Below, one piece after another: positions 34,243 through 44,654 of a DNA stretch of 64,000 bases (within the stretch, counting starts at the first letter, position 1; the number at the start of each line of letters is the position of its first letter). The translations under genes and the position numbers were made by a program. The stretch comes from Benincasa hispida (taxonomy: Eukaryota > Streptophyta > Magnoliopsida > Cucurbitales > Cucurbitaceae), in the NCBI RefSeq assembly GCF_009727055.1, contig NW_024064153.1:123922-187921 (forward strand), written 5' to 3'. The notes under the pieces were generated by a model. It ran no database searches. It had not been told where the DNA came from and saw only the letters and a program-made list of their open reading frames with translations.

Positions 34243-35288
34243 TCATCTGTAAATCCAACGTGCCCCAAGAAGCTTTATATAGCCTTCCACGCTGGTTGGA
34301 GGTGGAAGTTTTTTTAATTGCTTCAATTTTTGCTTTGTCCACCTCCACCCATCCTGAGAGACCTTATGTCCCACAACTATGTCCACCTTCACCATGAAAT
34401 GGCATTTCTCCAGTTGAGCACCAGATTCGTCTTTTTGCATCTTTTCAGTATCCTCTCCAGATTGGCTAGACAGACTTCATAAGTGTTCCATAAACAGATA
34501 AGTCATACATAAATATTTCCACAGAGTCCTCGAGATAATCTAAAAAGATGGCCATCATGCACCTTTGGAACGTGCTTGGCGCATTGCAGAGGCCAAATGG
34601 TATGCAGCGAAAAGCAAATGTCCCATATGGGCAAGTGAATGTGGTCTTGTCTTGATCTTCTGGAGCCATCATATTTGATTGTATCCGGCATAAACCATCC
34701 AAGAAGCAATAGAAGTCATTTCCTACTAGTCGGTCCAGCATTGATCGATGAATGGTAGGGGGAATGATCTTTCTTCATGGTCGTATTCAGCTTGCAGTAG
34801 TCCATGAAAATGTGTCATTCATTATGGTTCTTTACGGTATTAATTCATTATTATCATTCGAGACTACCGTCATGCCGCCCTTCTTCGACACACACTGCAT
34901 GTGGCTGACCTATGTGCTATCTGCTATAGGATAGATAATGCCCGTATCTGGCCATTTGATAATCTCCTTCTGATGCCTCCTTCATCGCAGGGTTGAGTCT
35001 GCATTGATGTTCAATTGTTTCTTTGTGGTTATCTTCAAGATGAATGTGGTGCATGCAATACGTAGGGCTAATTCCTCTAATGTCGGCGAGCATCCAGCCA
35101 ATTGTTTGCACATGCTTCCTAAGAATGCACATCAACGCATTTTCCTGATCTTCATTGAGCAAAGAGGAAATGATAACTGGCAGCTTCTCATTCTGCCCCA
35201 AAAATGTGTACTTTAAATGGGTTGGTAGGGTCTTCAATTCAAGTGTTGGATTGTTTTGCATAGCATAAAATAAGAAAATCACAAGCAA
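34243..35288 (-). pseudogene. Athila reverse transcriptase
   Basis: The lead-in reads NPTLELKTLPTHLKYTFLG and WMLADIRGISPTYCMH (residues about 14-95 of the first frame, 34917-35288). After breaks comes the RT palm (34466-34741): FYCFLDGLCRIQSNM, APEDQDKTTFTCPYGTFAFR and PFGLCNAPSTFQRCMM. The catalytic box reads IFMYDLSV where active copies have two aspartates, so one catalytic aspartate is replaced by tyrosine. The thumb side (34243-34440) reads EKCHFMV...GHKVSQDGW and KKLPPPTSV. It would copy the RNA into DNA; this copy is dead. Confidence 0.88.
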
Positions 35289-36230
35289 TGAACTTCCTAG
35301 GTCATGTTAGCTTAGTTCTTCTCAACCTATTCAACTAGTTTAACTACTCATGCGTGCTAAGAGAGTGAACAGATGTAGAAATAGAACTTCCATTGTATAA
35401 ATATAAAGATGAAGTACACAATAACAATACAAGTATAGAATAAAGGGCCTGGTAGCAATCTCTTGCTGCCAGGTGTTTACACTTGTGTGTACTGATGCTC
35501 AAAAGATAATCTCGCTCTCGCGAGAGTCGACCCGCTTTTTGCTTCTTCACCTCAAGGTTCTCTCTCGAGTTGTCCTAAGCGATCTTCAGTGCCACCACTC
35601 TTCTCTTGCTCTGCCTTAAATTAAAAGGAAAACTATGGGCAGAGGAGTGAATAAAAGATCGTTAAAACGGTGAACTGATCAACTCGTCAACCCCTTCTCT
35701 GAAGAATGCCCTTGGTATTTATAAAGCATCCATGGTGAAAGAGGGCTTCTCTCTCATGGTTGTACAGATGGGACGGCTTTAATTCCTAACTGATGCAACG
35801 AATAATTGTCACCGAAAAGCTGAATGTACTTGTGATCGTTATCGGCTGTCAACTTAATTCGGATTCGACTGTCATCAGCTTGCTGTCCCATCGCACTTAA
35901 TTAGCCTTTCACCCAGATGCGCCCACCATGTTGTGCTGACCAAGTTGCGGCGATCCTTCTCGGGCGAATGTTTGCAAACAAAACCATCGTAAAGCCTTGC
36001 GGTGAAGTTGCGCTCAACCAAAGATTTCCTATGATCACAATTCTTGCATTGTGTCAATGCATATTCTGCACAAAAATACAAAAATCAATTGTTCTAATGC
36101 GATGGACGCATGTGACCGCAATATTATCAAATTGATGCTTAATGGACGCAAATTAACATATTTCATCAACACAATCCAACATTGTTAAAGAACTTAGTAC
36201 TATGATAACGTGCATTTATGCCCGTTATCA
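35289..36230 (-). repeat. Athila LTR fragment between protease and RT
   Basis: Begins on the minus strand at 36230 with the family hairpin (36203-36230) and runs through the TATA/U3 and R parts, but lacks roughly the last 700 bases of a full LTR. It was probably an insertion into the protease-RT spacer of the host Athila; the low-side target duplication is gone. Confidence 0.75.
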
Positions 36231-36621
36231 GCATTATGCTTATACTTTCCCTAAGATCACATAGTGCTTGGCCACTGTAGATCCCTCCAATTAAACATGG
36301 TATCGTGAAGATTCCTAGGTCGCACATTTTTTGTGGGATTATAGCATTTTGCGTTGCGGCCACTATTGCGATCTTGTCTTCATCATTTTGTTTCTCTTTC
36401 AATCTTTGCGGCATTGCTGGTGGTTGGACTTCTTCTGCCTCAAGATCTAGAGGCTTGAGGGTGGATGCAACTTCAGGGTTCATTTTCTCGGGCTTTCCCG
36501 AACTATAGGTCAATGGGTCCTCGGTTGTCACCGCATTTAAGTTGGTCGCAATGGGTTCCTCCCTTACTTCCGTAGTCATTTGTTCACTTAGCAAAGAGAC
36601 TGCTAAGCATTGTTCCTTTCT
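36231..36621 (-). pseudogene. Athila aspartic protease
   Basis: The minus-strand frame ends with MCDLGIFTIPCLIGG and GQALCDLRESISIML. In Athila proteases the active site is DLGASI; here glycine and alanine are replaced (DLRESI). Upstream is a low-complexity acidic spacer. The long open frame reported across 36622-36666 starts in adapter sequence (SYTHLDVYKRQ), so its first residues are artefacts. The C-terminal residues after SIML come from the LTR. Confidence 0.8.
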
Positions 36622-36659
36622 CTGTCTCTTATACACATCTAGATGTGTATAAGAGACAG
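36622..36659. other. Nextera mate-pair junction adapter (contaminant)
   Basis: Exact 38-bp copy between Athila protease and an LTR piece. Confidence 0.98.
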
Positions 36660-36745
36660 ATCGCATGCAATGAAGATCCTAGGTCATGTTAGCTTAGTTC
36701 TTCTCAACCCATTCGACTAGTTTAGCTACTCATGCGTGCTAAGAG
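36660..36745 (-). repeat. Misplaced Athila LTR piece between adapters
   Basis: 86 bases matching the LTR interior (compare 35290-35365 and 38430-38515: GATCCTAGGTCATGTTAGCT). Its position between two adapters, inside coding sequence, shows that it is an assembly insertion. Confidence 0.85.
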
Positions 36746-36783
36746 CTGTCTCTTATACACATCTAGATGTGTATAAGAGACAG
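36746..36783. other. Nextera mate-pair junction adapter (contaminant)
   Basis: Exact 38-bp copy. Confidence 0.98.
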
Positions 36784-36868
36784 CCCTAGCATTGCGAGGA
36801 AGCTCAATTGAGCTCGGCAACGCTCATTTGTCCCATTTGGATTTCGAGATTTCTAATGGATGCAGCCT

Positions 36869-36904
36869 CTGTCTCTTATACACATCTAGATGTGTATAAG
36901 AGAC
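36869..36904. other. Nextera mate-pair junction adapter, 2 bases short
   Basis: The first 36 bases of the adapter are present and then genomic CACCAG follows, so the junction was trimmed. The 85 bases before it (36784-36868) are probably another displaced gag piece. Confidence 0.97.
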
Positions 36905-37620
36905 CACCAGCTGCTACCGCATTGGCAGCGGTCTGCGAAGAGGGATTTAGTCCTTGGTAAAAAAATCTCCATCTACAGGCAGTCTGATAAGCCATTATGT
37001 GGACAGTCTCTTACCAGCCGCTTAAACCTCGCCTAAGCATCGCTGAGCAATTCGTCATCTTCTTGTTCAAAATTTGTTATTAATTTCCTTCTCCTGGCAT
37101 TCTCGGTTGGTAGGAAATGCTACTTCATAAATTTTTCCACCACTTGTTCCCACGAAGTTATCTCTCTACATTCGAGAGAATATTCCCATTTTCTTGCCTG
37201 ATCACACAAAGAAAATGGAAACGGAGTTAGTCAAACTTCTTCGGTAGAGATATTTGGGAACAAAAAAGTTTTGGAGATCTCTATGAAGCTCCGGAGGTGG
37301 GCGTACGGGTCTTCGCCACGCCTTCCTTCAAACTACCCAACAACTTGAATCATCTGCAACATTACCGGCTTCATTTCAAACCTCGATCCATCTAACACTG
37401 GCCTCATGATTCATGGAGAGAAATCATAGAGGTTGGGCGACGCATAGTCTCGAATGGGTCTATTGCGGTCATTCGCTAGAATGATGGGTTGGCCATTATA
37501 TTGTTCGCATTCGCGGCCCTTTTTGTCGATTGTTCCGTCATTCTTGGAGTTATGTCTTGTTGTTGGTGGTTGTCTCTCAGTCTTCGTCTAAATGTCCTCT
37601 AAATATCCGGGTCGTAATTC
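36905..37620 (-). pseudogene. Athila gag
   Basis: Recognisable blocks from high to low: RPIRDYASPNLYDFSP, IMRPVLDGSRFEMKPVM, AHLRSFIEISKTFLFPN, CDQARKWEYSLECREITSWE, NARRRKLITNFEQ and RLVRDCPHNGLSDCL. It is the same gag lineage as 1522-2150. At least five stops interrupt it. Its C-terminus runs into the adapter at 36904. Confidence 0.85.
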
Positions 37621-37685
37621 GCCAGAGATTGAGAGTCTGCAAAGAAATATAAAAAATTATTGTTAGCACACTATTTTGCCGAAGT

Positions 37686-37702
37686 CCCCGGCAACGACGC
37701 CA
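37686..37702 (-). promoter_or_regulatory. Athila primer binding site
   Basis: Minus strand TGGCGTCGTTGCCGGGG, one base from the canonical TGGCGCCGTTGCCGGGG, six bases inside the LTR. Confidence 0.9.
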
Positions 37703-37708
37703 AAAACT

Positions 37709-39383
37709 TGATGCGTTATTTTATGAAGTGAAATTATGGAGGAAATGAGATGGTGAAAATGCGTTGAGCACTCAAGTTTTCTCAGTGGAATCCAAGTGTA
37801 AATCCCACTGAGTTTCCTGGTAAGTTCAGGGTCGAACTCAGGGACTTGGGAAAATAGGTTGCGGTGGTAATTTTTAGGAAAACTTTGCTGTAACGAAATA
37901 AATCAATAGTTGTTGAGGTTGTTGTTTGCGGTAATGAAAAATAAACAAATGCGACGGAGTTTGAAAATAGTTGAAAAAACGGAAGATGCGATGAGTATGT
38001 GGTGAACGAGTTGAGAAAAGTTTCGGCTAACACTTCCTAGGATGCGTTCATGCTATGCGATCATGAAACATGCATACAACAGTAAACCACCACTCGGTGC
38101 GAATGCTACTTCTAAGGCTAGAACGCATGCGATATATGCGATACGTCTATAGGACCTACACATAAGCCTCTATTCTTATTTATGCAATGACAGAATGACA
38201 CACACATAAATAAGGCGACCACATAATATCATTCTTATCTCTAGGATGCATGTGATGCAGGTTGGCAAACAGAGTTTATCTCTAAGTCCCTATCTCTTGT
38301 TTATGCAGTTCTAATCTGACTCTTCCGAGCCTAGATTCTAACCTGACCTTCCCAAGCCTAGATCCTGTCCTTAGACTACCCTCCCGAGTATCTCTAATGG
38401 ACGAATGAAGCACACATAATACAAGATAATCGCATAGAATGAAGATCTTAGGTCATGTTAGCTTCGTTCTTCTCAACCCATTCGACTAATTTAGCTACTC
38501 ACGTGTGCTAAGAGAGTGAACAGATGTAGAATAAGAATTTCCATTGTATAAACATAAAGATGAAGTACAAGACAACAATGCAAGAATAGAATAAAGAGCC
38601 TGGTAGCAATCTCTTGTTTTCTAGGCTTTTACACTTGTCTTTTCTACTCGTGTTCAAAAGATATTCTCGCTCTCGCTAGAGTTGGCCCGCTCTCTGCTTC
38701 TACGCCTCTGGGTTCTCTCTCAAGTTGCCCTGAGCGATATTTCGGCGTATCGGCTCTTCTCTTGCTCCGCCTTAAAATAAAAGGGAAAACTATGGAAAAG
38801 GCTAAATTCTGTAGAAATTTATCTAAGTATTCGAACTCCTTTTCTGAGGTTGCCTTCTATATTTATAGAGCTTCGAGGTGAAGGTGGCTTCTTTCTTATG
38901 ATTGCACAGATGGGATGGCTTTAATTCCCTGACTGATGCGCCAAATATTTGTCACTGAAAAGCTAAATGTACTTGTTATCGTTAGTGGCTGTCAACTTAA
39001 TTCGGATTCGACTGTCATCAGCTTTCTGTCCCATCGTGATTATTTATGCCTTTCACCCAGATGCACCCACCAAGTTGTGTCGGCTCTATGCGGCAATCCT
39101 TCTTGAGCAAATGTATGCGAACACAGATCACCACGAAGCAACACAGGCCTTGCTGTAATACTGCGCTCAACCATTGAATTCTTGAGATCGCGCTTCTCGC
39201 CCTGCGTTAACACATATTTTGCATAAAAATACCAAAGTTAACTGTTCTAATGCGATGAACGCATACGACCGTAATGTTATAAACTTAATGCTTTTTGGAC
39301 GCAATCTAACATGTTTTATCAACGCAACCCAGCATTGTTTAAAAACTTAGCACTATGATAACGTGCATTTCTACCTGTTATCA
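37709..39383 (-). repeat. Athila 5' LTR
   Basis: 1675 bp with minus-strand ends TGATAACAGGT and ...CGCATCA; the terminal hairpin is at 39356-39383. Adjacent PBS on the low side. GTCAC (39384-39388) should be its target copy in the gag remnant that follows. Confidence 0.88.
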
Positions 39384-39618
39384 GTCACCACTGTGCCTGA
39401 TTTCTTGGCCTCACGCCGAGTGGTAGAAAACACCCTACCCTGCTGCTGCTGACGACTCGGGCCTCCCTAAAACGAGCTTATGGGCTGGCCCCGGAGTTCA
39501 GACACGTTCCTCCTTGGGCATTTCTCTAACATATGCCCCTTCTAGCCACATCGAAAACAGACCCCAAAGCCGGCTAGGCATCGTCCCTAGTGTTGCCTAC
39601 CACAAGTAGTACATATCG
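39384..39618 (-). pseudogene. Gypsy gag zinc-knuckle fragment
   Basis: The minus strand reads ICTTCGRQH, a stop, GRCLAGFGV, then CFRCG, a stop, KGHMLEKCP: two CCHC knuckles characteristic of chromovirus gag, followed by GRVFSTTRREAKKSGTVV. Both stops are TAG and replace the codon next to conserved positions. It lies between the Athila LTR and a family E LTR and has no upstream partner in place. Confidence 0.8.
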
Positions 39619-40277
39619 TGTCACACCCCGCTCCAGACCACCCTCTTAGCCTAGAGAAGAGCATGACTGCAGCAGTTATCAACCCTTGGGCTGACACTTA
39701 CTGCCTAAAAACTCTTGCGGAATAACTCTGATACCTGCAACGGGACGTCTTTAGGCCTATGATTTATTAATTTAGAACATAAGATGTTTAGAGTCATTAC
39801 AAAACTAAAGTCCCAAAACCCACAAACCCTAGTCCCTATATGAACAATAGTAACATGTGTACAATATTAACAGTAACCACCTAGCAAACGGTTACAAGTC
39901 TTTTAGTCCTTTAGTGGTAGGGCAGATACTGAGCTACCTTCAGAGGATTTGACCGCTACCTGTGGGGGGGAGGGGGGGGAATAAAATGTTTGAAAACGGG
40001 GTGAGCTTACGCCCAGTGAGTGACCGAGAAAACATAGTAAATTCTCATGCATAATTTCAGTAAATAGTTTTAACTGAAACATAAACTTGCAGCATAAACA
40101 TTTGACATATAAAGCTGTTTTAATCACAAAACAGTAAAATCATTTCTCAATTCAAAGTACCCCTACTATGGGTAAAATAACCCCAACACCAACTACTAGT
40201 CCAGAGAGAACCCTTTTGCTCAATCTCTGACTTTATTCACCTGTGGCCACACTATGTACCCTCACACATTAGGTACT

Positions 40278-40459
40278 TCTGCTCAGATACCTTCTCCATG
40301 TTCTTTAGTATCGAGCTACGAGGATACCTTCTCAAACGTTCTTCAGTATCCCTTTGGCTTGGTACCTTCTCAAACGTCCTTCAGTACCAATAGATACCTT
40401 CTCAAATGTCCTTCAGTATCTAGTTGGGCAGATACCTTCTCAAGTATCCTTCGGTATCG
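40278..40459. repeat. Tandem GATACC...GGTATC hairpin units
   Basis: Five units read like GATACCTTCTCAAAYGT-CCTTC-(G/A)GTATC or the GTACC variant, each of which can fold on itself. Related modules appear in the 29.3-31.5 kb LTR. Confidence 0.75.
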
Positions 40460-41599
40460 CATTTTACCAAAACTATTCATAAACGACTTTTCTCTTTAAA
40501 GCATGTAAAGTATAACACATATAAAACATGGCTTTAAAGATGTTAACACATGTTGGATAAAATCAATACATATAAATAGTTTTTCAACAATATGCATGCG
40601 TTCAAAACACAATTGAAAATTTGCTTGGAAACCACTTCATAAAACTAGTAAGCATGAGAATATTTTTGAAAACATGCTTTCTGTAAAACGTTGTAATCAA
40701 ACAGTTTAAGTAAAACATTTTAGCCACTCACCTTGATTTCTTAGGAGCTTTTCACTCTAGTAGCTCCTCGGGCTCCTTTTCACCCCTAGAATCCAGATTC
40801 AACTTACAGATTAGATTACTCGTAGTTTTGAACCTTATTTGAAACTACTTTCTTCTAAAAACTTATTCTAAATTTTCTCAGGAAGCTTACCCTAAAATTT
40901 CAGCTCAGAACTTCTCGTGGTTTGGCCGGAATCACAGAATCTTCAAGACTGGCCCAAACTGATTCGACAGTCTGACCCTTCTGCCTTCTTTTCAATCTCT
41001 TGCCCGGTTTCTTTGAGCATTTTCCTCCGAAAGCCCTACTCTAAAAACTAGACTTCCAAAGCTTTCAAATGGATTTAAAATAACTCCAAACTCGTGAGTA
41101 TATTGGGAGATCTTCTCGTCCAAAGTTTATGCGTTCTCCCCAACCCTTATTGTCCACTATTCTACTCTCCCTCTCTTTTTACGAATTTTATGATTTTGTG
41201 ATTTGAAAATGAAATCCCAAAACTCTATTTATAGGCGTACAAATCTCTCGTGGTGTTGACAGCACCTACTTGGCTGCATGACCAAGTGTTTATTTCTCCC
41301 CTTATCAACGCAAGCTTGCATCACCTTGTCCTAAGTTGTTTTCTCCATAAGCGTCTGCCAAATTTCCTTAGCCCTTAAGAATTTCTCTTATGAAGACACT
41401 TCATTTTGGCTGACGTTTGCCCTTGCGTCTTCAACCTTTGTATGTATTCAATTTAGGGTTTTCATTGTATAATCTACAAGAACGCGGCCAAATTCAACGC
41501 ATAGATAACTGCTCGACCGTTTGATGCACAGACGAGTTCCTTCGATCGCATGGGCATGACGTTCAAATGCAGCACCGGACGAGGCGTACGGGCTGCTCT

Positions 41600-41880
41600 C
41601 ACTCTCTCCATCTCTCAGTGGTGTCGCTCTCTCCCACTTTCCGCTCTCTCCAATCTCGTAGTGTTCGCTCTCTCCACTTTCTCGCTTAAAATCTCGCTCT
41701 CTCCAATTCGTTTGGTGTCGCTCTCTCCCACTTTCTCTCCCATTTTCTCTCCAATCTCGCTCTCTCCCATTTTCTCTCCTATTTTCTCTCTAATCTTGCT
41801 CTCTCCCATTTTCTCTTCAATCATGCTTTCTCCCATTTTCTCTCCAACTTTCTCTCCAATCTCGCTAACCTTTTTGTTAG
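41600..41880. repeat. CTCTCTCCCATTTTCTCTCC repeat
   Basis: About 15 irregular units of TCGCTCTCTCCCA and TTTTCTCTCC. Both strands appear open as a result; these frames are not genes. Confidence 0.85.
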
Positions 41881-42077
41881 CTACTGTGAACAATGTTCTC
41901 CGTGCACATCTACACATTTTTTCCAGATTTTTCCCCAAAATAATTTCATATCATTCCACACTAGCTCAATCTACTTATTATACAAATTTAAATACGAAAA
42001 CACACTTAAGTAGAAAATTAAGACAAATTTAAATAGGAAAACACACTTAAGTACAAAATCAAGATTCGGGGTTCACA

Positions 42078-42096
42078 TTTACCTCCTCCTTATAAG
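42078..42096 (-). promoter_or_regulatory. Chromovirus polypurine tract
   Basis: The minus strand reads TTATAAGGAGGAGGTAAA directly before the LTR, as usual for plant chromoviruses. Confidence 0.85.
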
Positions 42097-42134
42097 AATT
42101 TCGTCCTCGAAATTTCGCTACAAGTTCGTCAGTT

Positions 42135-43652
42135 AAACAAGTGCGGATACTTATTTCTGATTTTCTCTTCAACTTCCCATGTTGCTTCTTCTGTAGCATG
42201 ATTTTTCCATAGCACCTTTACTAATGGGATTTCTTATTTCTTAAGACCTGTTCTTTTCTGTCAAGAATCTCCACTGGTTCCTCTTCATACGACAAATTCT
42301 CTTTTAACTGTACCAGTTGCTCAAATAATATATGAGTAGGATCTGGCACATACTTTCTAAGTATTGCCACATGAAACACATCATGAACACGAGATAAATC
42401 TGGAGGTAAATCCAGTCGGTACGCCATTGGGCCAACTCTTTCTATTATCTCATAGGGTCCAATATGTCTCGGGCTTAATTTCCCTTTCTTACCGAACCTG
42501 AGTACTCCTTTCCACGGAGATAATTTCAGAAATACTTTATCACCCACTTCAAACTCTAATTCTCTTCTCCGCTTATCGGCATAACTTTTCTGCCTATCTC
42601 GAGCCGTCTTAAGATTATCTCTTATAATTTTAATGTTATCTGATGTTTGTTGTACAAGTTCTAGACCTAGCAATTTCCTTTCACCCACTTCATTCCATCA
42701 TATCGGAGTCCTACATGGTTTCCCGTATAGTGCTTCATATGGTGCCATCCCGATACTAGAATGGTAACTGTTGTTATACGCAAATTCGATTAACGACAGA
42801 TGCGTATCCCAACTGCCTTTGAATTGCAGTACACACGCCCTCAGCATGTCTTCCAATGTCTGGATTGTCCACTCAGACTGACCATCCGTCTGTGGATGAA
42901 AAGCTGTACTAAAATATAACTTGATCCCTATATCTTTCTGCAAACTAGGCCAAAACTTTGATGTAAATCTGGAGTCGATCCGATACATTTGAAACTGAAG
43001 CTCCAAATTGACTTACGACTCGATCAACATACACCTTAGCTAGTTGGTCCAGGGTATAAGTGACTTTAACAGGTAAAAACTTAGCTGTTTTTGTCAATCT
43101 ATCCACAATTACCCATATACCATCATAGCTCGCTGATGTCCTAGGTAATCCATACAGGAAATCCATCGTGATATGTTCCCACTTCCATTCTGGTACTGGG
43201 AGTGGATTTAGTAGTCCTACTGGTCTCTGTCTTTCTAGTTTAACTTGTTGACATATTAGACACTTGTCAACATACTCCGCTATTTCTCTTTTCATACCAC
43301 GCCACCAGTACGATCTCTTTAATGTTCTGTACATCTTCGTACTGCCTGGATTCATAGCATATGCCGAACTATGCGCTTCTTCTCGGATACCTTGTTTAAG
43401 TGTTAAGTCCTTAAGTACGCAAATCCTACCCTTCTTTAGTAGCACTTTGTCAGCTCTTAATTGATAGTCGGTCCTCAATCCTTTATCTACTTCTTTAGCT
43501 AACTTCTGAAGATCAAAATCCTTTAACTGTTCCCATAGAATATCTTCTACGAGCGTAGGACGCACTTGAAATAAAGCTAGTAATCCTCCCTTTCGATCGA
43601 TTGATAATGCCGCCCTAGCATTGTACAACTCATGAATCAGTGTACCCTTCAC
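42135..43652 (-). pseudogene. Chromovirus integrase with chromodomain
   Basis: Domains in order from 43652 downwards. The zinc-binding part reads HSSAYAMNPGSTKMYRTLKR then CLICQQVK; the second histidine of the HHCC set is replaced by asparagine. The catalytic core has MDFLYGLP (first Asp). A frameshift near 42985 follows VSD, and the core resumes as RFTSKFWPSLQKD, STAFHPQTDGQSEWTIQT with the catalytic glutamate. After a stop at 42697 comes the C-terminal SH3-like region VFLKLSPWKGVLRFGKKGKL, GPYEIIERVG and RVHDVFHVAILRKYVPDP, then EILDRKEQVLRNK. A second frameshift near 42230 leads into a chromodomain-like VLWKNHATEEATWEVE. The chromodomain would guide insertion to heterochromatin. Confidence 0.9.
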
Positions 43653-44222
43653 TGAGTTAATACTAGCTTTAGCTGATCTAGTTTTTCAACTTAAAGCATC
43701 AGCTACCACATTTGTTTTACCTGGATGATAGTCAATTATACAGTCATAATCTTTAATCAATTCGAGCCATCTTCTCTGTCTTAGGTTTAGTTCCTTTTGA
43801 TCAAAGATATGCTTAAGACTTTTATGATCCGTAAATATATGACATTACTCACCAAACAGGTAATGTCTCCACAATTTTAGAGCTAACACAACTACTGCTA
43901 ACTCATAAGTCGTGTGTAGGGTAATTACATTCATGCTTCTTTAACTGTCGCGATGCATAGGCTACTACTTTTCCCTCTTGCATTAGCACACATCCTAACC
44001 CTTGTCGGGATGCATCACAATAAACTTCAAACTCCTTACCAGGTGTAGGTAGAGTTAATACTGGTGCTGATACTAACCTTTGTTTCTGCACTTGGAAACT
44101 ATGCTCGCATTCTGGCGATCATTCAAACTTTGCATCTTTTCTAGTCAGGTTTGTCAATGGAAGACCTATCTTAGAGAAACCCTCCACGAATCTCCTATAA
44201 TAACCTGCTAAACCAAGAAAAT
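43653..44222 (-). pseudogene. Chromovirus RT C-terminus and RNase H
   Basis: The minus strand reads FLGLAGYYRRFVEGFSKI (RT thumb), then [20 protein letters not shown] (RNase H start), [23 protein letters not shown], a stop after [23 protein letters not shown] and [12 protein letters not shown]. The RT palm with its catalytic aspartates is missing; the sequence joins gag at about 44258, a deletion of roughly 1.5-2 kb that removed protease and most of RT. Confidence 0.85.
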
Positions 44223-44257
44223 GTTTAGCTGGTGATGAAAATCTCGGTCCTTGCTAC

Positions 44258-44649
44258 CTCGGTGGCTACTAGTTTAGGAGCAAAGTGGGACAGCTTATCA
44301 AATTCCTATTCACACTCCTCCACCGACATAACTCCCTGTTTCAAGTTTAAGAATTCTGCCTACTTGTTGTACCGGGCGTTGGCCAAAAAATACTTCTCAT
44401 AAAAGCACTCCTTGAACTGCTCCCAGGTTGCAAGTTTCCCACCAGTATCAATCATTTTCTCTGTTGAATGCCACTAGATTTCTGTGTTGCCAGTCAACAT
44501 GAAAACTGCACATTGGAGCTTGTGCTCTTCCGGGCACCTCATAAAATAGAAATCGTCTCGATAGATGATAACCACATTTCTGCTTTGGTGGGTCTCCCAA
44601 CGATCCATCAAAGGAACGAGGGTCAAACTTCCTGAAATCCCTCAAATGT
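44258..44649 (-). pseudogene. Gypsy gag, central part
   Basis: The minus strand reads HLRDFRKFDPRSFDGSLGDP, then a block with CP-EEHKLQCAVFMLTG in the parallel frame, then WEQFKECFYEKYFLANARYN and EFDKLSHFAPKLVATE. This is the Retrotrans_gag order of plant chromoviruses. Its N-terminus continues at 46743 on the other side of the solo LTR, and TTAGC is duplicated at the two edges. Confidence 0.85.
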
Positions 44650-44654
44650 TTAGC

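Larger units (their letters stand above)
32075..39383 (-). mobile_element. Athila-type Gypsy element, decayed
   Basis: Order on the minus strand: 5' LTR (37709-39383), PBS (37686-37702), gag (36905-37620), protease (36231-36621), RT (34243-35288), RNase H/integrase remnant (33675-34240), long 3' untranslated part, polypurine tract (32283-32294) and the first 208 bases of the 3' LTR (32075-32282). An LTR fragment of the same family (35289-36230) sits between protease and RT, and three adapters lie between protease and gag, so part of the sequence is missing or misplaced. Most of integrase is deleted. No outer target duplication can be shown because the 3' LTR is truncated. Confidence 0.82.
39619..42077 (-). 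repeat. Family E LTR, 3' LTR of chromovirus
   Basis: 2459 bp; on the minus strand it starts TGTGAACCCCGAATC and ends ...GGGGTGTGACA. It shares its start and end with the solo LTR at 16571-19319. A polypurine tract (42078-42096) and the chromovirus pol lie immediately upstream, so it acts as the 3' LTR. A CCTATAAATAGAG TATA region is near 41230. Confidence 0.82.

Noticed and set aside
41550..42032. 160-codon frame and its mirror frame of 107 codons (MGEKMGES repeats)
   Set aside because: Both arise from the CTCTCTCCCATTTT repeat in a family E LTR.
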